A stretch of 64,000 bases of DNA from the NCBI RefSeq assembly GCF_025145285.1, contig NZ_CP102251.1, positions 2,852,001 through 2,916,000 on the forward strand, written 5' to 3'. Source of the DNA: Alistipes onderdonkii (GTDB lineage: Bacteria; Bacteroidota; Bacteroidia; Bacteroidales; Rikenellaceae). The notes under the pieces were generated by a model. The model was not told the origin of the DNA, made no database searches, and worked only from the letters and a program-made list of their open reading frames with translations. This document shows, piece after piece, positions 15,869 through 27,349 of this stretch (positions are counted from its first letter, which is position 1; the number at the start of each line of letters is the position of its first letter). A program made the position numbers and the translations under genes.

Positions 15869-16773
15869 CTTATTAGGTTACAGCATTGTTTTGTAAATCC
15901 TCGGAAACCATCCGGGATTAGCGGATGTTTTTCGTAGCTAATATCACTTATATGCCCGGGTATCCCTGTGACGGGCGGGTTTCCCCCCCCCGGGTATTTA
16001 AAATCCCCGGGATGGAGGGCTTTGTATTCTTCCAGCGAGAGGGAACTGCGTTCCTGTGACCGGCGCAGTTTGTCGCCTATGACGTGGGCGGCGGCGCGGA
16101 GCGTGCGTCTCAGTTCCGTCACGAATCCGCGGGGAGGGAAGAGTGTGCAGACCATTTCACGATCCCATTTCCTGAGGAAGAACTTGCTGTAATATTCGTC
16201 CGTGGGATTTATCAGGAAGTCTATGCCGTCTTTCCACTCGTAGCGCACGTGCATCAGTTCCCCTTCGGTGAAGGGAAGCAGTTTGTAGGGGAGCGACTGG
16301 TAGGGCAGGTAGTTCAGGAACAGTTCTCCGTAATCGTTGGCATAGTTGCCGGGTACGCGCTGTTTGTCGTAGAGAACCAGTTTGTCGCCGATGTTGAGCA
16401 CAACCCACCGGTGCGATTTTTTTGGGAAAAGCCATTCTCCGAGCAGGCTCGGGGTTTCGATATAGCCGGCTTTACCGACCCGCGTTACTTCGCGCAGGAA
16501 CTGTGCCGGGTCGTCGCTGTGTTCGAGCACCTGGTTGCAGATTACGTAGTCGAATTCCTTGTCTGCAAAAGGCAGGGCTTCGGCCGCTGCATTGACCAGC
16601 TGCTGGTGGGGGAATATACGCAGGCCGCCGCAGCGGTGGGTGTCGTCGCCGAGGAACTTCTCCACGAGTACGTCCGCTCGGAACGTAGGACGATTGCCGG
16701 GCCCAACTTCGAGTACCCGGTCGTGTCTTTTAATATGCAGGTCTTGTCTGCTCTTAGGTGTGCTTACTTTCAT
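15847..16773 (-). CDS. Class I SAM-dependent methyltransferase with G9 tract near C-terminus
   Basis: The protein is 308 residues in the frame as sequenced. Motif I is RVLEVGPGNRPTFRADVLVEKF (residues 19-40), and motifs ALPFADKEFDYVICNQVLEHSDDPAQFLREV define a methyltransferase-11-like Rossmann domain. The substrate is unknown; the C-terminal half (EWLFPKKSHRWVV, MVCTLFPPRGFVTELRRTL) is family-specific. A run of nine G (bases 15983-15991) follows the codons for HPGDFKYP. With nine G the frame runs 35 residues further and stops only beyond a terminator hairpin; with eight or ten G it would stop at about 15,948 or 15,944. The last residues are therefore uncertain. It follows the phosphodiesterase gene by 28 bp. 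Confidence 0.8.
   Translation of the reverse strand: MKVSTPKSRQDLHIKRHDRVLEVGPGNRPTFRADVLVEKFLGDDTHRCGGLRIFPHQQLVNAAAEALPFADKEFDYVICNQVLEHSDDPAQFLREVTRVGKAGYIETPSLLGEWLFPKKSHRWVVLNIGDKLVLYDKQRVPGNYANDYGELFLNYLPYQSLPYKLLPFTEGELMHVRYEWKDGIDFLINPTDEYYSKFFLRKWDREMVCTLFPPRGFVTELRRTLRAAAHVIGDKLRRSQERSSLSLEEYKALHPGDFKYPGGGNPPVTGIPGHISDISYEKHPLIPDGFRGFTKQCCNLISYGVVFL
15851..15892 (-). terminator. Bidirectional Rho-independent terminator
   Basis: An interrupted stem CAACG-C-GTAAC / GTTAC-GC-TTG with seven A on the left (T7 on the minus strand) and TTTTG on the right. It would end the methyltransferase transcript, and it lies inside the frame tail used when the G tract has nine residues. Confidence 0.6.
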
Positions 16774-16801
16774 TGGCTGTCATAAATATAGAGATTTATT
16801 A

Positions 16802-18031
16802 TCATTTATCACGAAACATCCGCTTTATTTCTTTCCACTCTCCGTCGTTGGGCGCAGGCTCGATGCCCAGCAGCCTGCACAGGATGAGGTACATGTTCTG
16901 GTTCTGGAACGAGCCCTGCCGGTAGCCCTTGCGGAACGCGGGCCCCGAGGCGTAGAAGACCATGTGCATGTCGCGATCCCGGTTGTCGAAGCCGTGCGTG
17001 CCGCGTTTGCGTACGGGGCGTGCTTCGGCCGCGTAGTCGAGCGTCCATCCGGTCTCGGGGATGACGATGATGTTCGTCAGGCGGGTGGGGTGGGTGCCGT
17101 AATGAAAACGCCGGGGCATCTGCTCGCGCCGCCATGCCTTCATGTGCCCCGTCCTGCGGAGTATCCTAAGCGCCGTGTCGGCGTACTCCTCTTTCACCTC
17201 CAGCCCGAACGGGGTGCCCGGCACGGTGCGTATGACCTGCGTAGTGTCGAGCAGCGGCATGAGGTTGATGTAGCGCTCCGGCGAAAGCGCGGCCATGCCA
17301 TGGTCGGCCGTGACGATGAAATTGATACGCTCGAAGACGGGCGAACGCCGGATCTCACGGAAAAAATAACGGAGGACGGAGTCGATGTGTTCGGCCTGGG
17401 CGACTGCCTGGGGCGACTCGGGGCCGTAGGTGTGCATCGTGGCGTCGGGTTCCTCGAAATACCACATCACCAGCTCCGGGATCTCGGCTTCGGGGCGCGT
17501 CATGGCGTCGATCACCCAGTCGGCGCGTTCGTAGTAGGTCGGTTTCGACGAATAGGGAGTCCAGACGGTCGCCTGGCGTCCGTCGATCGGGACTTCGCTG
17601 CCCGGCCACATGAAGATGTTGGCCGTGAGGCCCTGTCTTTCCGCCGTGTTCCAGATCGGTTCGCCGCTCCAGAACCCCGGCAGGCGGACATCCTCCGCGT
17701 CGAACACGGAGAGCTTGCGCCCGGCCTTCCGGTCGTAGAAATTGTTGTTCACGACCCCGTGGTGGTCGGGATGCAGTCCCGTGGCCATGGCGTAATGGCT
17801 CGGGAAGGTGTTGGAGGGGTAGACCGGATATATTTCGGCATAGGTTCCCGCCCGGGCGAGCGAGTCGAGTGTCGGCGTATGGCTGCGGCCGGCCAGATCC
17901 CAGCGGAAGGCGTCCATCGAAAGGATTACGACGTATTGTTTTCCGTCGGGTGTTGCGCTGACATGGGCCTTGCGGGACGCGGCGCAGCCTGTCAGGAGGA
18001 TGAGCAGCAGGAAAAACGTATATTTTTTCAT
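16802..18031 (-). CDS. ENPP-type alkaline phosphatase superfamily phosphodiesterase, lipoprotein
   Basis: From the ATG at 18031 the protein has 409 residues and begins MKKYTFFLLLILLTGCAASRKA, a clear lipoprotein signal; the 15 upstream codons are rejected because they precede this signal. YVVILSMDAFRWDLAG supplies the first metal-binding Asp, SNTFPSHYAMATGLHPDHHG the Thr nucleophile, and later TADHGMA and GTHGFDN the Asp-His and His ligands of the alkaline phosphatase/nucleotide pyrophosphatase fold. Family members hydrolyse nucleotide or phospholipid phosphodiesters in the periplasm or at the surface; which one is not evident. The gene begins after a strong terminator and is followed 28 bp later by the methyltransferase. 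Confidence 0.88.
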   Translation of the reverse strand: MKKYTFFLLLILLTGCAASRKAHVSATPDGKQYVVILSMDAFRWDLAGRSHTPTLDSLARAGTYAEIYPVYPSNTFPSHYAMATGLHPDHHGVVNNNFYDRKAGRKLSVFDAEDVRLPGFWSGEPIWNTAERQGLTANIFMWPGSEVPIDGRQATVWTPYSSKPTYYERADWVIDAMTRPEAEIPELVMWYFEEPDATMHTYGPESPQAVAQAEHIDSVLRYFFREIRRSPVFERINFIVTADHGMAALSPERYINLMPLLDTTQVIRTVPGTPFGLEVKEEYADTALRILRRTGHMKAWRREQMPRRFHYGTHPTRLTNIIVIPETGWTLDYAAEARPVRKRGTHGFDNRDRDMHMVFYASGPAFRKGYRQGSFQNQNMYLILCRLLGIEPAPNDGEWKEIKRMFRDK

Positions 18032-18061
18032 GTGCGGGCGTTTTTGTTTGAGTAAAGATAC

Positions 18062-18091
18062 AAAAAAAGCGCCCACTATTGCAGTGGGCGC
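18062..18091 (-). terminator. Rho-independent terminator after CoA-transferase gene
   Basis: Perfect 9-bp stem GCGCCCACT/AGTGGGCGC (18069-18077, 18083-18091), loop of five, then seven T on the minus strand. It closes the rimP-nusA-infB-...-CoA-transferase transcription unit. Confidence 0.9.
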
Positions 18092-18110
18092 CTCGCGGAT
18101 GTGAAAAAAA

Positions 18111-19430
18111 TTACTTTTTCATGTAACCTTTCACATAGTGGTGGTGCGGGCCGAAACGCTCGAAGGCGGCACGGTCGAGTTCCTCCTGTGCCGACGGGTC
18201 GGCTACGGAGATGATCAGGCGGGCGCGCTCCTGCAGCGTCTTGCCGTAGAGGTCTACCGCCCCGTGCTCGGTTACGAACCAGTGGATGTGGTTGCGCGTC
18301 GTGACGACGCCTGCGCCGGGCGACAGTACGGGGGCGATCTTCGAGATGCCCTTGTTGGTCACCGAAGGCATGGCGATGATGGCCTTGCCACCCTTCGACA
18401 GCGATGCGCCGTATACGAAGTCGATCTGGCCGCCGACGCCCGAATAGAACTTCGTGCCCAGCGAGTCGGCGCATACCTGGCCGGTAATGTCGACCTGCAG
18501 CGCCGAATTGATGGCCGTCACGCGGTCGTTTTTCGAAATGATATAGGGGTCGTTCGTGTAGCCCACGTCCATCATCAGCACGGCGGGGTTGTCGTCGATG
18601 AAGTCGTAGACGCGCTGCGAACCCATCAGGAACGTCGATACCATCTTACCCTTGTCGATGTTCTTGGCTTCGCCGTTGATGACGCCGCTCTCCACGAGCG
18701 GGAGTACGCCGTCGGCGAACATTTCGGTGTGGATACCCAGGTTCTTGTGGTTGCCCAGCTGCGCCAGTACGGCGTTCGGGATGGCGCCGATGCCCATCTG
18801 GAGCGTCGCACCGTCCTCGATCAGGGCGGCGCAGTGTTTGCCGATGGCTTCTTCGGTGGCGTTCGGCTGCGTGAAGTGCGCCTCCATCAGCGGTTTGTCA
18901 TCCTGTACGAAGATGTCGATCTTCGACGAGTGGATCATGGCCTGCCCGAATGCGCGGGGGACATATTTATTTACGACGGCGATCACGTGCTCGGCGGTCT
19001 CCACGGCGGCCAGCGTTGCGTCGACCGACGTGCCGAGCGATACGAAGCCGTGCTTGTCGGGCGTCGACACTTGGATCATCGCCACATTGCAGGGTACTGC
19101 GCCGCAGCGGTAGAGGCGCTGCGTCTCGCTCAGGAAAATCGGAATATAGTCGGCATAGCCGCTCTGGGTGACTTTGCGGACGTTGCCGCCCACGAAGAAC
19201 GAATCGAGCTGGAATACGCCTTCGAACTTCTCGTCGGCATAGGGTGCCGGGCCTTCGGTGTGCAGGTGGTGGATGTGGACATCCTTCAGTTCGCCGGCCT
19301 CGCCGCGTGCGCACATGGCGTTGATCAGGCATTGGGGGGCTGAAGCCACGGAGCTCAGGTGGATGTGGTCGCCCGATTTGATAACCTTGACGGCCTCTTC
19401 GGCGGTCGTAAATTTGATCTGGGTAGTCAT
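18111..19430 (-). CDS. Acetyl-CoA hydrolase/transferase family (4-hydroxybutyrate-type CoA-transferase)
   Basis: The protein has 439 residues. The N-terminal half (TTAEEAVKVIKSGDHIHLSSVASAPQCLINAM) and C-terminal half (GLGIHTEMFADG with the catalytic Glu, then GVGGQIDFVYGASLSKGGKAIIAMPSVT, and VVTTRNHIHWFVTEHGAVDLYGKTL) form the two Rossmann-like CoA-transferase domains. The enzyme moves CoA between acyl groups and acetate, succinate or 4-hydroxybutyrate in the cytoplasm, which fits fermentative acid production in an anaerobe. The exact acyl specificity cannot be read from the sequence. It starts two bases after the hypothetical secreted protein gene and may be read from the infB operon. Confidence 0.88.
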   Translation of the reverse strand: MTTQIKFTTAEEAVKVIKSGDHIHLSSVASAPQCLINAMCARGEAGELKDVHIHHLHTEGPAPYADEKFEGVFQLDSFFVGGNVRKVTQSGYADYIPIFLSETQRLYRCGAVPCNVAMIQVSTPDKHGFVSLGTSVDATLAAVETAEHVIAVVNKYVPRAFGQAMIHSSKIDIFVQDDKPLMEAHFTQPNATEEAIGKHCAALIEDGATLQMGIGAIPNAVLAQLGNHKNLGIHTEMFADGVLPLVESGVINGEAKNIDKGKMVSTFLMGSQRVYDFIDDNPAVLMMDVGYTNDPYIISKNDRVTAINSALQVDITGQVCADSLGTKFYSGVGGQIDFVYGASLSKGGKAIIAMPSVTNKGISKIAPVLSPGAGVVTTRNHIHWFVTEHGAVDLYGKTLQERARLIISVADPSAQEELDRAAFERFGPHHHYVKGYMKK

Positions 19431-19432
19431 TT

Positions 19433-20089
19433 TTACTTTAAGTTTGTATTTTGGTTTTGGTTAGCGTTTCCTTTCGCCGATTTTTCGCGGACAAAGTTCC
19501 TGATGGCCTTGTCCGTGTAAGTCCAGAAAATCGGTACGTTACGCATCGTGATGATGTTCAGCGTATTCAGGGCAAGGCCCATGCTGATGTCCACGCGATC
19601 GAGCGTGTCGATACCCGGGGCAATGTTGTAGAACATGACGACGACGTGTTCGGGGTGTCCTCCGCGCATCGTGTAGACCCGGCCGTAGTGGTCGGACGAA
19701 GGATAGGCCGCGCCTTTGGCAAAGGCGGCCGTGCCGTTGCGCTCGCCGCCCATATAGAGGCGGAACCCCCCGTAGAGGGGTGTGATGTCGAAACGCAGCA
19801 TCACGTTGCCCGTGATGTTGTCCCCGGCGCAGATGACGTTCGAAATGCAGAAGTCGTTTACGAACGAGGGGGTGCTGATCTCCGAGGGCTGGTGCCCGCG
19901 AGCGAATTTCTCGATGGCTTCATTGCGCAGGGATTCGAAATGCCGCGCTTCCCGGCGGAGTTTCTTTTTCTGGGCTTTTTGCAGCGCCTTCTGTTCCTTT
20001 GCGGTGGTACCCTCCCCGGGTTGCATGGCCGATGCCGCTCCGCACAGCGTGCAGAGCGACAACAGCAAAACGGTCAGACGTTTCAGCAT
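19433..20089 (-). CDS. Hypothetical secreted protein
   Basis: The 218-residue protein has a signal peptide (MLKRLTVLLLSLCTLCGAASAMQ). A Lys/Arg-rich helix follows (KEQKALQKAQKKKLRREARHFESLRNEAIEKF), then a globular beta domain (GNVMLRFDITPLYGGFRLYMGGERN, HVVVMFYNIAPGIDTLDRVDISMGLAL), and an Asn/Gln-rich tail. I do not recognise a family with certainty. It begins 7 nt after infB and ends 2 nt before the CoA-transferase start, so it is read with both. Periplasmic location is the only supported inference. Confidence 0.7.
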   Translation of the reverse strand: MLKRLTVLLLSLCTLCGAASAMQPGEGTTAKEQKALQKAQKKKLRREARHFESLRNEAIEKFARGHQPSEISTPSFVNDFCISNVICAGDNITGNVMLRFDITPLYGGFRLYMGGERNGTAAFAKGAAYPSSDHYGRVYTMRGGHPEHVVVMFYNIAPGIDTLDRVDISMGLALNTLNIITMRNVPIFWTYTDKAIRNFVREKSAKGNANQNQNTNLK

Positions 20090-20096
20090 GGCGTTG

Positions 20097-23048
<2,952 letters not shown>

Positions 23049-23075
23049 ATCTTGTGTTTTCCTTTCTTGCTTATG

Positions 23076-24308
23076 TTACTCTTCAAATTCGGCCTTCAGG
23101 ATTTCGACGACCTTCTGTGCCTGTTCCAGCTCCAGGTCGGCACGCGCGGCGATCTCCTCTACGGGCAGCTCCAGCACGCTCTTGGCCGTGTCGCAGCCGA
23201 CGTTCTTCAGGGCGTCGATGATCCATCCGTCGATCTCGTCGGCGAATTCGGTGAGGGCCACGTCCTCTTCTTCGACCTCGCGGTATACGTCGATGTCATA
23301 CCCCGTGAGCATCTTCGAGAGGCGGATGTTCAGGCCGCCCTTGCCGATGGCCAGCGACACCTGGTCGGGCTTGAGGTAGACCGAAGCGGTCATCTTCTCC
23401 TCGTCGATGGTGATGCTCGAAATCTTGGCGGGGTTCAGCGCGCGCTGGATCATCAGCGACGGGTTGGCCGTGTAGTTCACCACGTCGATGTTCTCGTTGC
23501 GCAGCTCCTTGACGATCGAGTAGATGCGCGAACCCTTCATGCCGACGCATGCGCCTACCGGGTCGATGCGCTCGTCGTAGGACTCCACGGCGACTTTGGC
23601 GCGTTCGCCCGGGATGCGGACGATCTTCTTGATGGTGATCAGCCCGTCGAAGATCTCGGGAACCTCCTGTTCGAAGAGGCGTTCGAGGAACTGGTTGGCC
23701 GTGCGCGAAAGGATGATACGCGGCTGGTTATTGTTCATCTCGACCGACTTGACGATAGCCTTGATGGTGTCCCCCTTGCGGTAGAAGTCGTTGGGAATCT
23801 GCTCCGCCTTGGGCAGGATCAGCTCGTTCTCCTCGTCGTCGAGGATCAGCACCTCCTTTTTCCACACCTGGTAAACTTCGCCGGTGACAATCTCGCCGAC
23901 CTTCTCCGAATATTTCTCGTAGAGGCTGGCCTTCTCCAGGTCGAGGATGCGCGATGCCAGGTTCTGGCGCAGCGACAACACGGCGCGGCGGCCGAACGAG
24001 GCGAGTTTGATCTCGTCGGCATATTCGTCGCCGATCTCGTAGGTCGGGTCGATGGCCTTGACCTCCGACACGGCGATCTGCGTATTGGGATTCTCGACGG
24101 CGCCGTCCTCGACGACGGTGCGGTTACGCCAGATTTCCAGGTCGCCCTTCTCGGGGTTGATGATGACGTCGAAATTCTCGTCCGTCTCGTACTGTTTCTG
24201 CAGTGCGTGGCGGAAAACGTCCTCCAGCACACCGATCATCGTGCTCTTGTCGATGTTCTTCAGCTCTTTGAACTCGGCAAAGTTGCTGATAAGATTGAGA
24301 TTGTCCAT
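23076..24308 (-). CDS. nusA: Transcription termination/antitermination factor NusA
   Basis: The 410-residue protein has an N-terminal RNA polymerase-binding domain (LISNFAEFKELKNIDKSTMIGVLEDVFRHALQK), an S1 domain (VGEIVTGEVYQVWKKEVLILDDEENELILPKAEQIP) and two KH domains (GACVGMKGSRIYSIVKELRNENIDVV; SLAIGKGGLNIRLSKMLTGYDIDVY). A shortened C-terminal region with one acidic helix-hairpin repeat ends in AEFEE. NusA controls RNA polymerase pausing and termination. It is encoded between rimP and infB as in most bacteria. Confidence 0.97.
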   Translation of the reverse strand: MDNLNLISNFAEFKELKNIDKSTMIGVLEDVFRHALQKQYETDENFDVIINPEKGDLEIWRNRTVVEDGAVENPNTQIAVSEVKAIDPTYEIGDEYADEIKLASFGRRAVLSLRQNLASRILDLEKASLYEKYSEKVGEIVTGEVYQVWKKEVLILDDEENELILPKAEQIPNDFYRKGDTIKAIVKSVEMNNNQPRIILSRTANQFLERLFEQEVPEIFDGLITIKKIVRIPGERAKVAVESYDERIDPVGACVGMKGSRIYSIVKELRNENIDVVNYTANPSLMIQRALNPAKISSITIDEEKMTASVYLKPDQVSLAIGKGGLNIRLSKMLTGYDIDVYREVEEEDVALTEFADEIDGWIIDALKNVGCDTAKSVLELPVEEIAARADLELEQAQKVVEILKAEFEE

Positions 24309-24392
24309 TGTGTCGTTTATCTTGTTTTCAGTTTATGCTTGTTTTTGCCTGCGGCTCCCCGCAGTTTGTCCGGGGTTGTCCGGCGCGAGTGT

Positions 24393-24860
24393 CTATTTGA
24401 AATCCAGCCACTCCCGCGCGGACTTGATTTCGCCGAACCCGTAGCGGCGCGTCACCGTCACCAGTTGCTTGCGTTTCTTGCCTTCGACGGCCTGCTTCTC
24501 CTCGTAGGAGAGGGTGATGCCCTGGTCATCGGCCGCGTCGAGTTTCGCCAGCACCTTGATGCCCGAGGTGAGCAGCACCTCGACCGTGTTGCCGACCAGC
24601 TTGTGGTACTGGCGCAGGCTTTTGAGCTCCGACCCGATGCCGGCCGAAGCCACCGTCAGCGAGAAATCCTCCTCGTCGCGATCCAATTCCTCCTCGATCG
24701 AGCGGCTGAGCCTGACGCAGGCGTCGATGGCCACCGAGGTGTCGCTGTCGATGAGCAGCTCGATGTCGTTGCCGGGCGTGCAGGTGCATCCCACGACGAA
24801 CATGTCCGTCCCCTGCAGGTTGCGCTCCGCCGCCTCGATTATCTTTTTTGTGTCGATCAT
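24393..24860 (-). CDS. rimP: Ribosome maturation factor RimP
   Basis: The 155-residue protein is recognised from its N-terminal alpha/beta domain (MFVVGCTCTPGNDIELLIDSDTSVAIDACVRLSRSIEEELDRDEEDFSLTVASAGIGSELKSLRQYHKLVGNTVEVLL) and a C-terminal SH3-like barrel. RimP assists assembly of the 30S subunit. The GIGSELK stretch matches the family SxPGxxxPL position in the Bacteroidales manner. It is the first gene of the rimP-nusA-infB cluster. Confidence 0.93.
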   Translation of the reverse strand: MIDTKKIIEAAERNLQGTDMFVVGCTCTPGNDIELLIDSDTSVAIDACVRLSRSIEEELDRDEEDFSLTVASAGIGSELKSLRQYHKLVGNTVEVLLTSGIKVLAKLDAADDQGITLSYEEKQAVEGKKRKQLVTVTRRYGFGEIKSAREWLDFK

Positions 24861-24985
24861 AGCTGAATACCGGTCGTGAATATGTATAAAATAAGGGGAC
24901 TCCCCGTCCCCTTACCACTTGCTTTGTCTTTCGACATTGCAAATATAGTGAAAATTTCTAATATACCAATATTTATACGGAAATT

Positions 24986-25780
24986 TTACTCCTCTTTCGA
25001 TACGCTTTCGTAGGGCTTGATGATGCCGCGCTTCGATTCGCGGATGAACCTCACCAGCTCGTCGCGCTCCTTGCTTTGGGGGACCTGCTTCTCGACCTCC
25101 TCGCACCCCGACATGTAGTTCAGGCCGCTCTGGAAGAGGATGCGGCAGGCGTCGTGGATCTCGCCGATGCGCTCGGGGGTGAAGCCGCGGCGCGAGAGTC
25201 CGATCTTGTTGATGCCCGCGAAGCGCATCGTGTCGTTGCGTACGATGACGAACGGAGGGGCGTCCTGCCCCAGCAGCGCCCCGCCCTGGATCATGGCGTG
25301 GTCGCCGATGCGCGTCCACTGGTGTATGGCGGCATGGCCGCCGATCACCACCCAGTCGCCGATCTCGACCTCGCCGGCCAGCGACACGCGGTTGGCGATG
25401 ACGCAGTTGCTGCCGACCACGTCGTCGTGGGCGATGTGGACGTAGGCCATGAGCAGGTTGTGGTCGCCCACGACCGTCTTGCCGCGCGATGCCGTGCCGC
25501 GGCTGATGGTCACATACTCGCGGATGTCGTTGTAGTCGCCGATCTCGGCCGTCGTGACCTCGCCTGCGAATTTCAGATCCTGCGGCAGGCAGGAGACGGA
25601 GGCTGCGGTATGTATCCTGCATCCTTTGCCGATGCGCGCCCCGTCGTGGATCACGGCGCCGGGCCCGATCCAGCAGTCGTCGCCGATCACGACGTCGCCG
25701 GCGATATAGGCGAACGGTTCCACCGTAACATTGTTCCCGATTTTGGCGTCGGGATGGATGTATGCCAGATTGCTGATCAT
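24986..25780 (-). CDS. lpxA: UDP-N-acetylglucosamine acyltransferase LpxA
   Basis: The 264-residue protein opens with left-handed beta-helix hexapeptide repeats (NLAYIHPDAKIGNNVTVEPFAYIAGDVVIGDDCWIGPGAVI). It has the catalytic His in AYVHIAHDDVVGSNCVI and the C-terminal helical domain RRGFTPERIGEIHDACRILF. LpxA catalyses the first step of lipid A synthesis, transfer of a 3-hydroxyacyl chain to UDP-GlcNAc. The gene starts 3 nt after the lpxC-fabZ stop and is surely co-transcribed with it. Confidence 0.96.
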   Translation of the reverse strand: MISNLAYIHPDAKIGNNVTVEPFAYIAGDVVIGDDCWIGPGAVIHDGARIGKGCRIHTAASVSCLPQDLKFAGEVTTAEIGDYNDIREYVTISRGTASRGKTVVGDHNLLMAYVHIAHDDVVGSNCVIANRVSLAGEVEIGDWVVIGGHAAIHQWTRIGDHAMIQGGALLGQDAPPFVIVRNDTMRFAGINKIGLSRRGFTPERIGEIHDACRILFQSGLNYMSGCEEVEKQVPQSKERDELVRFIRESKRGIIKPYESVSKEE

Positions 25781-25783
25781 CGC

Positions 25784-27181
25784 TTACTTGTTGTTTTTGT
25801 TTTTAACGACCTGGGCCATCAGGACGGCTTCGCATGCGAGGGTTTCGCCTACGAAGGCCTTCGCCTCCACGACGGCCACGCCGCGGCGGATAGGCTCCAT
25901 GAGGTGGATTTCGAACTGGAGCGTGTCTCCGGGGACGACCTTGCGCTTGAATTTCACGCCGTCGATCTTCATGAAATAGGTCGAGTAGTTCTCCGGATCG
26001 GGCACGTCGCCCAGCACCAGGATGCCGCTGCACTGCGCCATCGCTTCGACGATCAGCACGCCCGGCATGACGGGCTCTTCGGGGAAATGCCCCACGAAGA
26101 AGGGTTCGTTCATCGTGACGTTCTTGATACCGGCCACGTCCGTCGCGTCGCGGTGGAAGATGCGGTCTACCAGCAGGAACGGCGGGCGGTGGGGCAGCAT
26201 GTGGCGGATGTCGTTGATGTCGTGGAGCGGCGGCTTGCGGCAGTCGTACTGGAAACGGGGTTTCTCGCCGGCTTTGCGGATAGTGTGCTTGAGTTGCTTC
26301 ATGAACTCGGTGTTGGCGAAATGCCCGGGGCGGGTGGCCCAGACGCGGCCCTTGATGCGGACGCCCAGCAGTGCGAAGTCGCCCAGCAGGTCGAGCAGCT
26401 TGTGGCGCGCCAGTTCGTTGTTGCAGCGCAGTTCGAGGTTATTGAGGTAGCCCGCCTTGATCTCGATGTCGGGCTTGTCGAAGATCTTTTTCAGGTGCTC
26501 CAGCTGGTCGGCCGGGACGGGGTTTTCGACCACGACGATGGCGTTGTCCAGGTCGCCGCCCTTGATGAGGTTCATCTTGATGAGCGGCTCCAGTTCGTGC
26601 AGGAAGACGAATGTGCGGCAGGGCGAGATTTTCTCGGCATAGTTGTCGCCCGGGTTGAAGGTGGCGTACTGGTTGCCGATGACCTTCGAGTTGTAGTCCA
26701 CGTGTACCGAGACGGAAAACTCGTCGTCGGGGTAGAGGATGATGGCCACGCCCTTCTCGGGGATCGTATAGACCATCTTTTCGGTCACGTGGTAGAATTT
26801 GCGTTCGGCGTCCTGGTCGGCGACGCCCGCTTCGGTGATGGCCTTGGCATAGGCGCAGGCCGAACCGTCCATGATGGGGGTCTCGGGGGCGTCGATGTCG
26901 ATGACGGCGTTGTCCACGCCCAGCGTCCAGAGCGCCGACATGATGTGTTCGATGGTGCTTACGCGGTGGCCGCCCGATTCGATGGTCGTGCCGCGCGAAG
27001 TGTCTACGACGTAGTCGCAGAGTGCGGGGATTATGGGTTGCCCTTCGATGTCGGTGCGGCGGAATACGATCCCCGTGTCGACTTCGGCGGGATTGACGGT
27101 CATGGTTACCTTGACGCCCGTATGGAGGCCCTTGCCGGAGAATGAGATCGGGGCCTTCAGCGTTTGTTGTTTTGTTGACAT
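25784..27181 (-). CDS. lpxC-fabZ: Bifunctional LpxC deacetylase / FabZ dehydratase
   Basis: The 465-residue fusion is the standard Bacteroidetes form. Residues 1 to about 300 are LpxC, the zinc UDP-3-O-acyl-GlcNAc deacetylase (VSTIEHIMSALWTLG, PIMDGSA, LARHKLLDLLGDFALLG with the His-Lys-x-x-Asp motif). From about residue 315 follows FabZ, the 3-hydroxyacyl-ACP dehydratase (MLPHRPPFLLVDRI, GHFPEEPVMPGVLIVEAMAQ with catalytic His and Glu). The fusion couples lipid A commitment to fatty acid supply. The following lpxA lies 3 nt away. Confidence 0.97.
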   Translation of the reverse strand: MSTKQQTLKAPISFSGKGLHTGVKVTMTVNPAEVDTGIVFRRTDIEGQPIIPALCDYVVDTSRGTTIESGGHRVSTIEHIMSALWTLGVDNAVIDIDAPETPIMDGSACAYAKAITEAGVADQDAERKFYHVTEKMVYTIPEKGVAIILYPDDEFSVSVHVDYNSKVIGNQYATFNPGDNYAEKISPCRTFVFLHELEPLIKMNLIKGGDLDNAIVVVENPVPADQLEHLKKIFDKPDIEIKAGYLNNLELRCNNELARHKLLDLLGDFALLGVRIKGRVWATRPGHFANTEFMKQLKHTIRKAGEKPRFQYDCRKPPLHDINDIRHMLPHRPPFLLVDRIFHRDATDVAGIKNVTMNEPFFVGHFPEEPVMPGVLIVEAMAQCSGILVLGDVPDPENYSTYFMKIDGVKFKRKVVPGDTLQFEIHLMEPIRRGVAVVEAKAFVGETLACEAVLMAQVVKNKNNK

Positions 27182-27349
27182 AAGCAGTGTTTCCGATTAT
27201 TTACGCGCAAAGATAAAAATTTTTTCTTAATAAAAAGTACGTATGCGGTTATTATAAAAAGTAAGGGTTTATAGCGACATCGCCGCGGGCGGGGGTGGAT
27301 ATTTCGGAAAAAAACAGTATTTTTGTGCGGAAAAAACAGGAAACACGCC

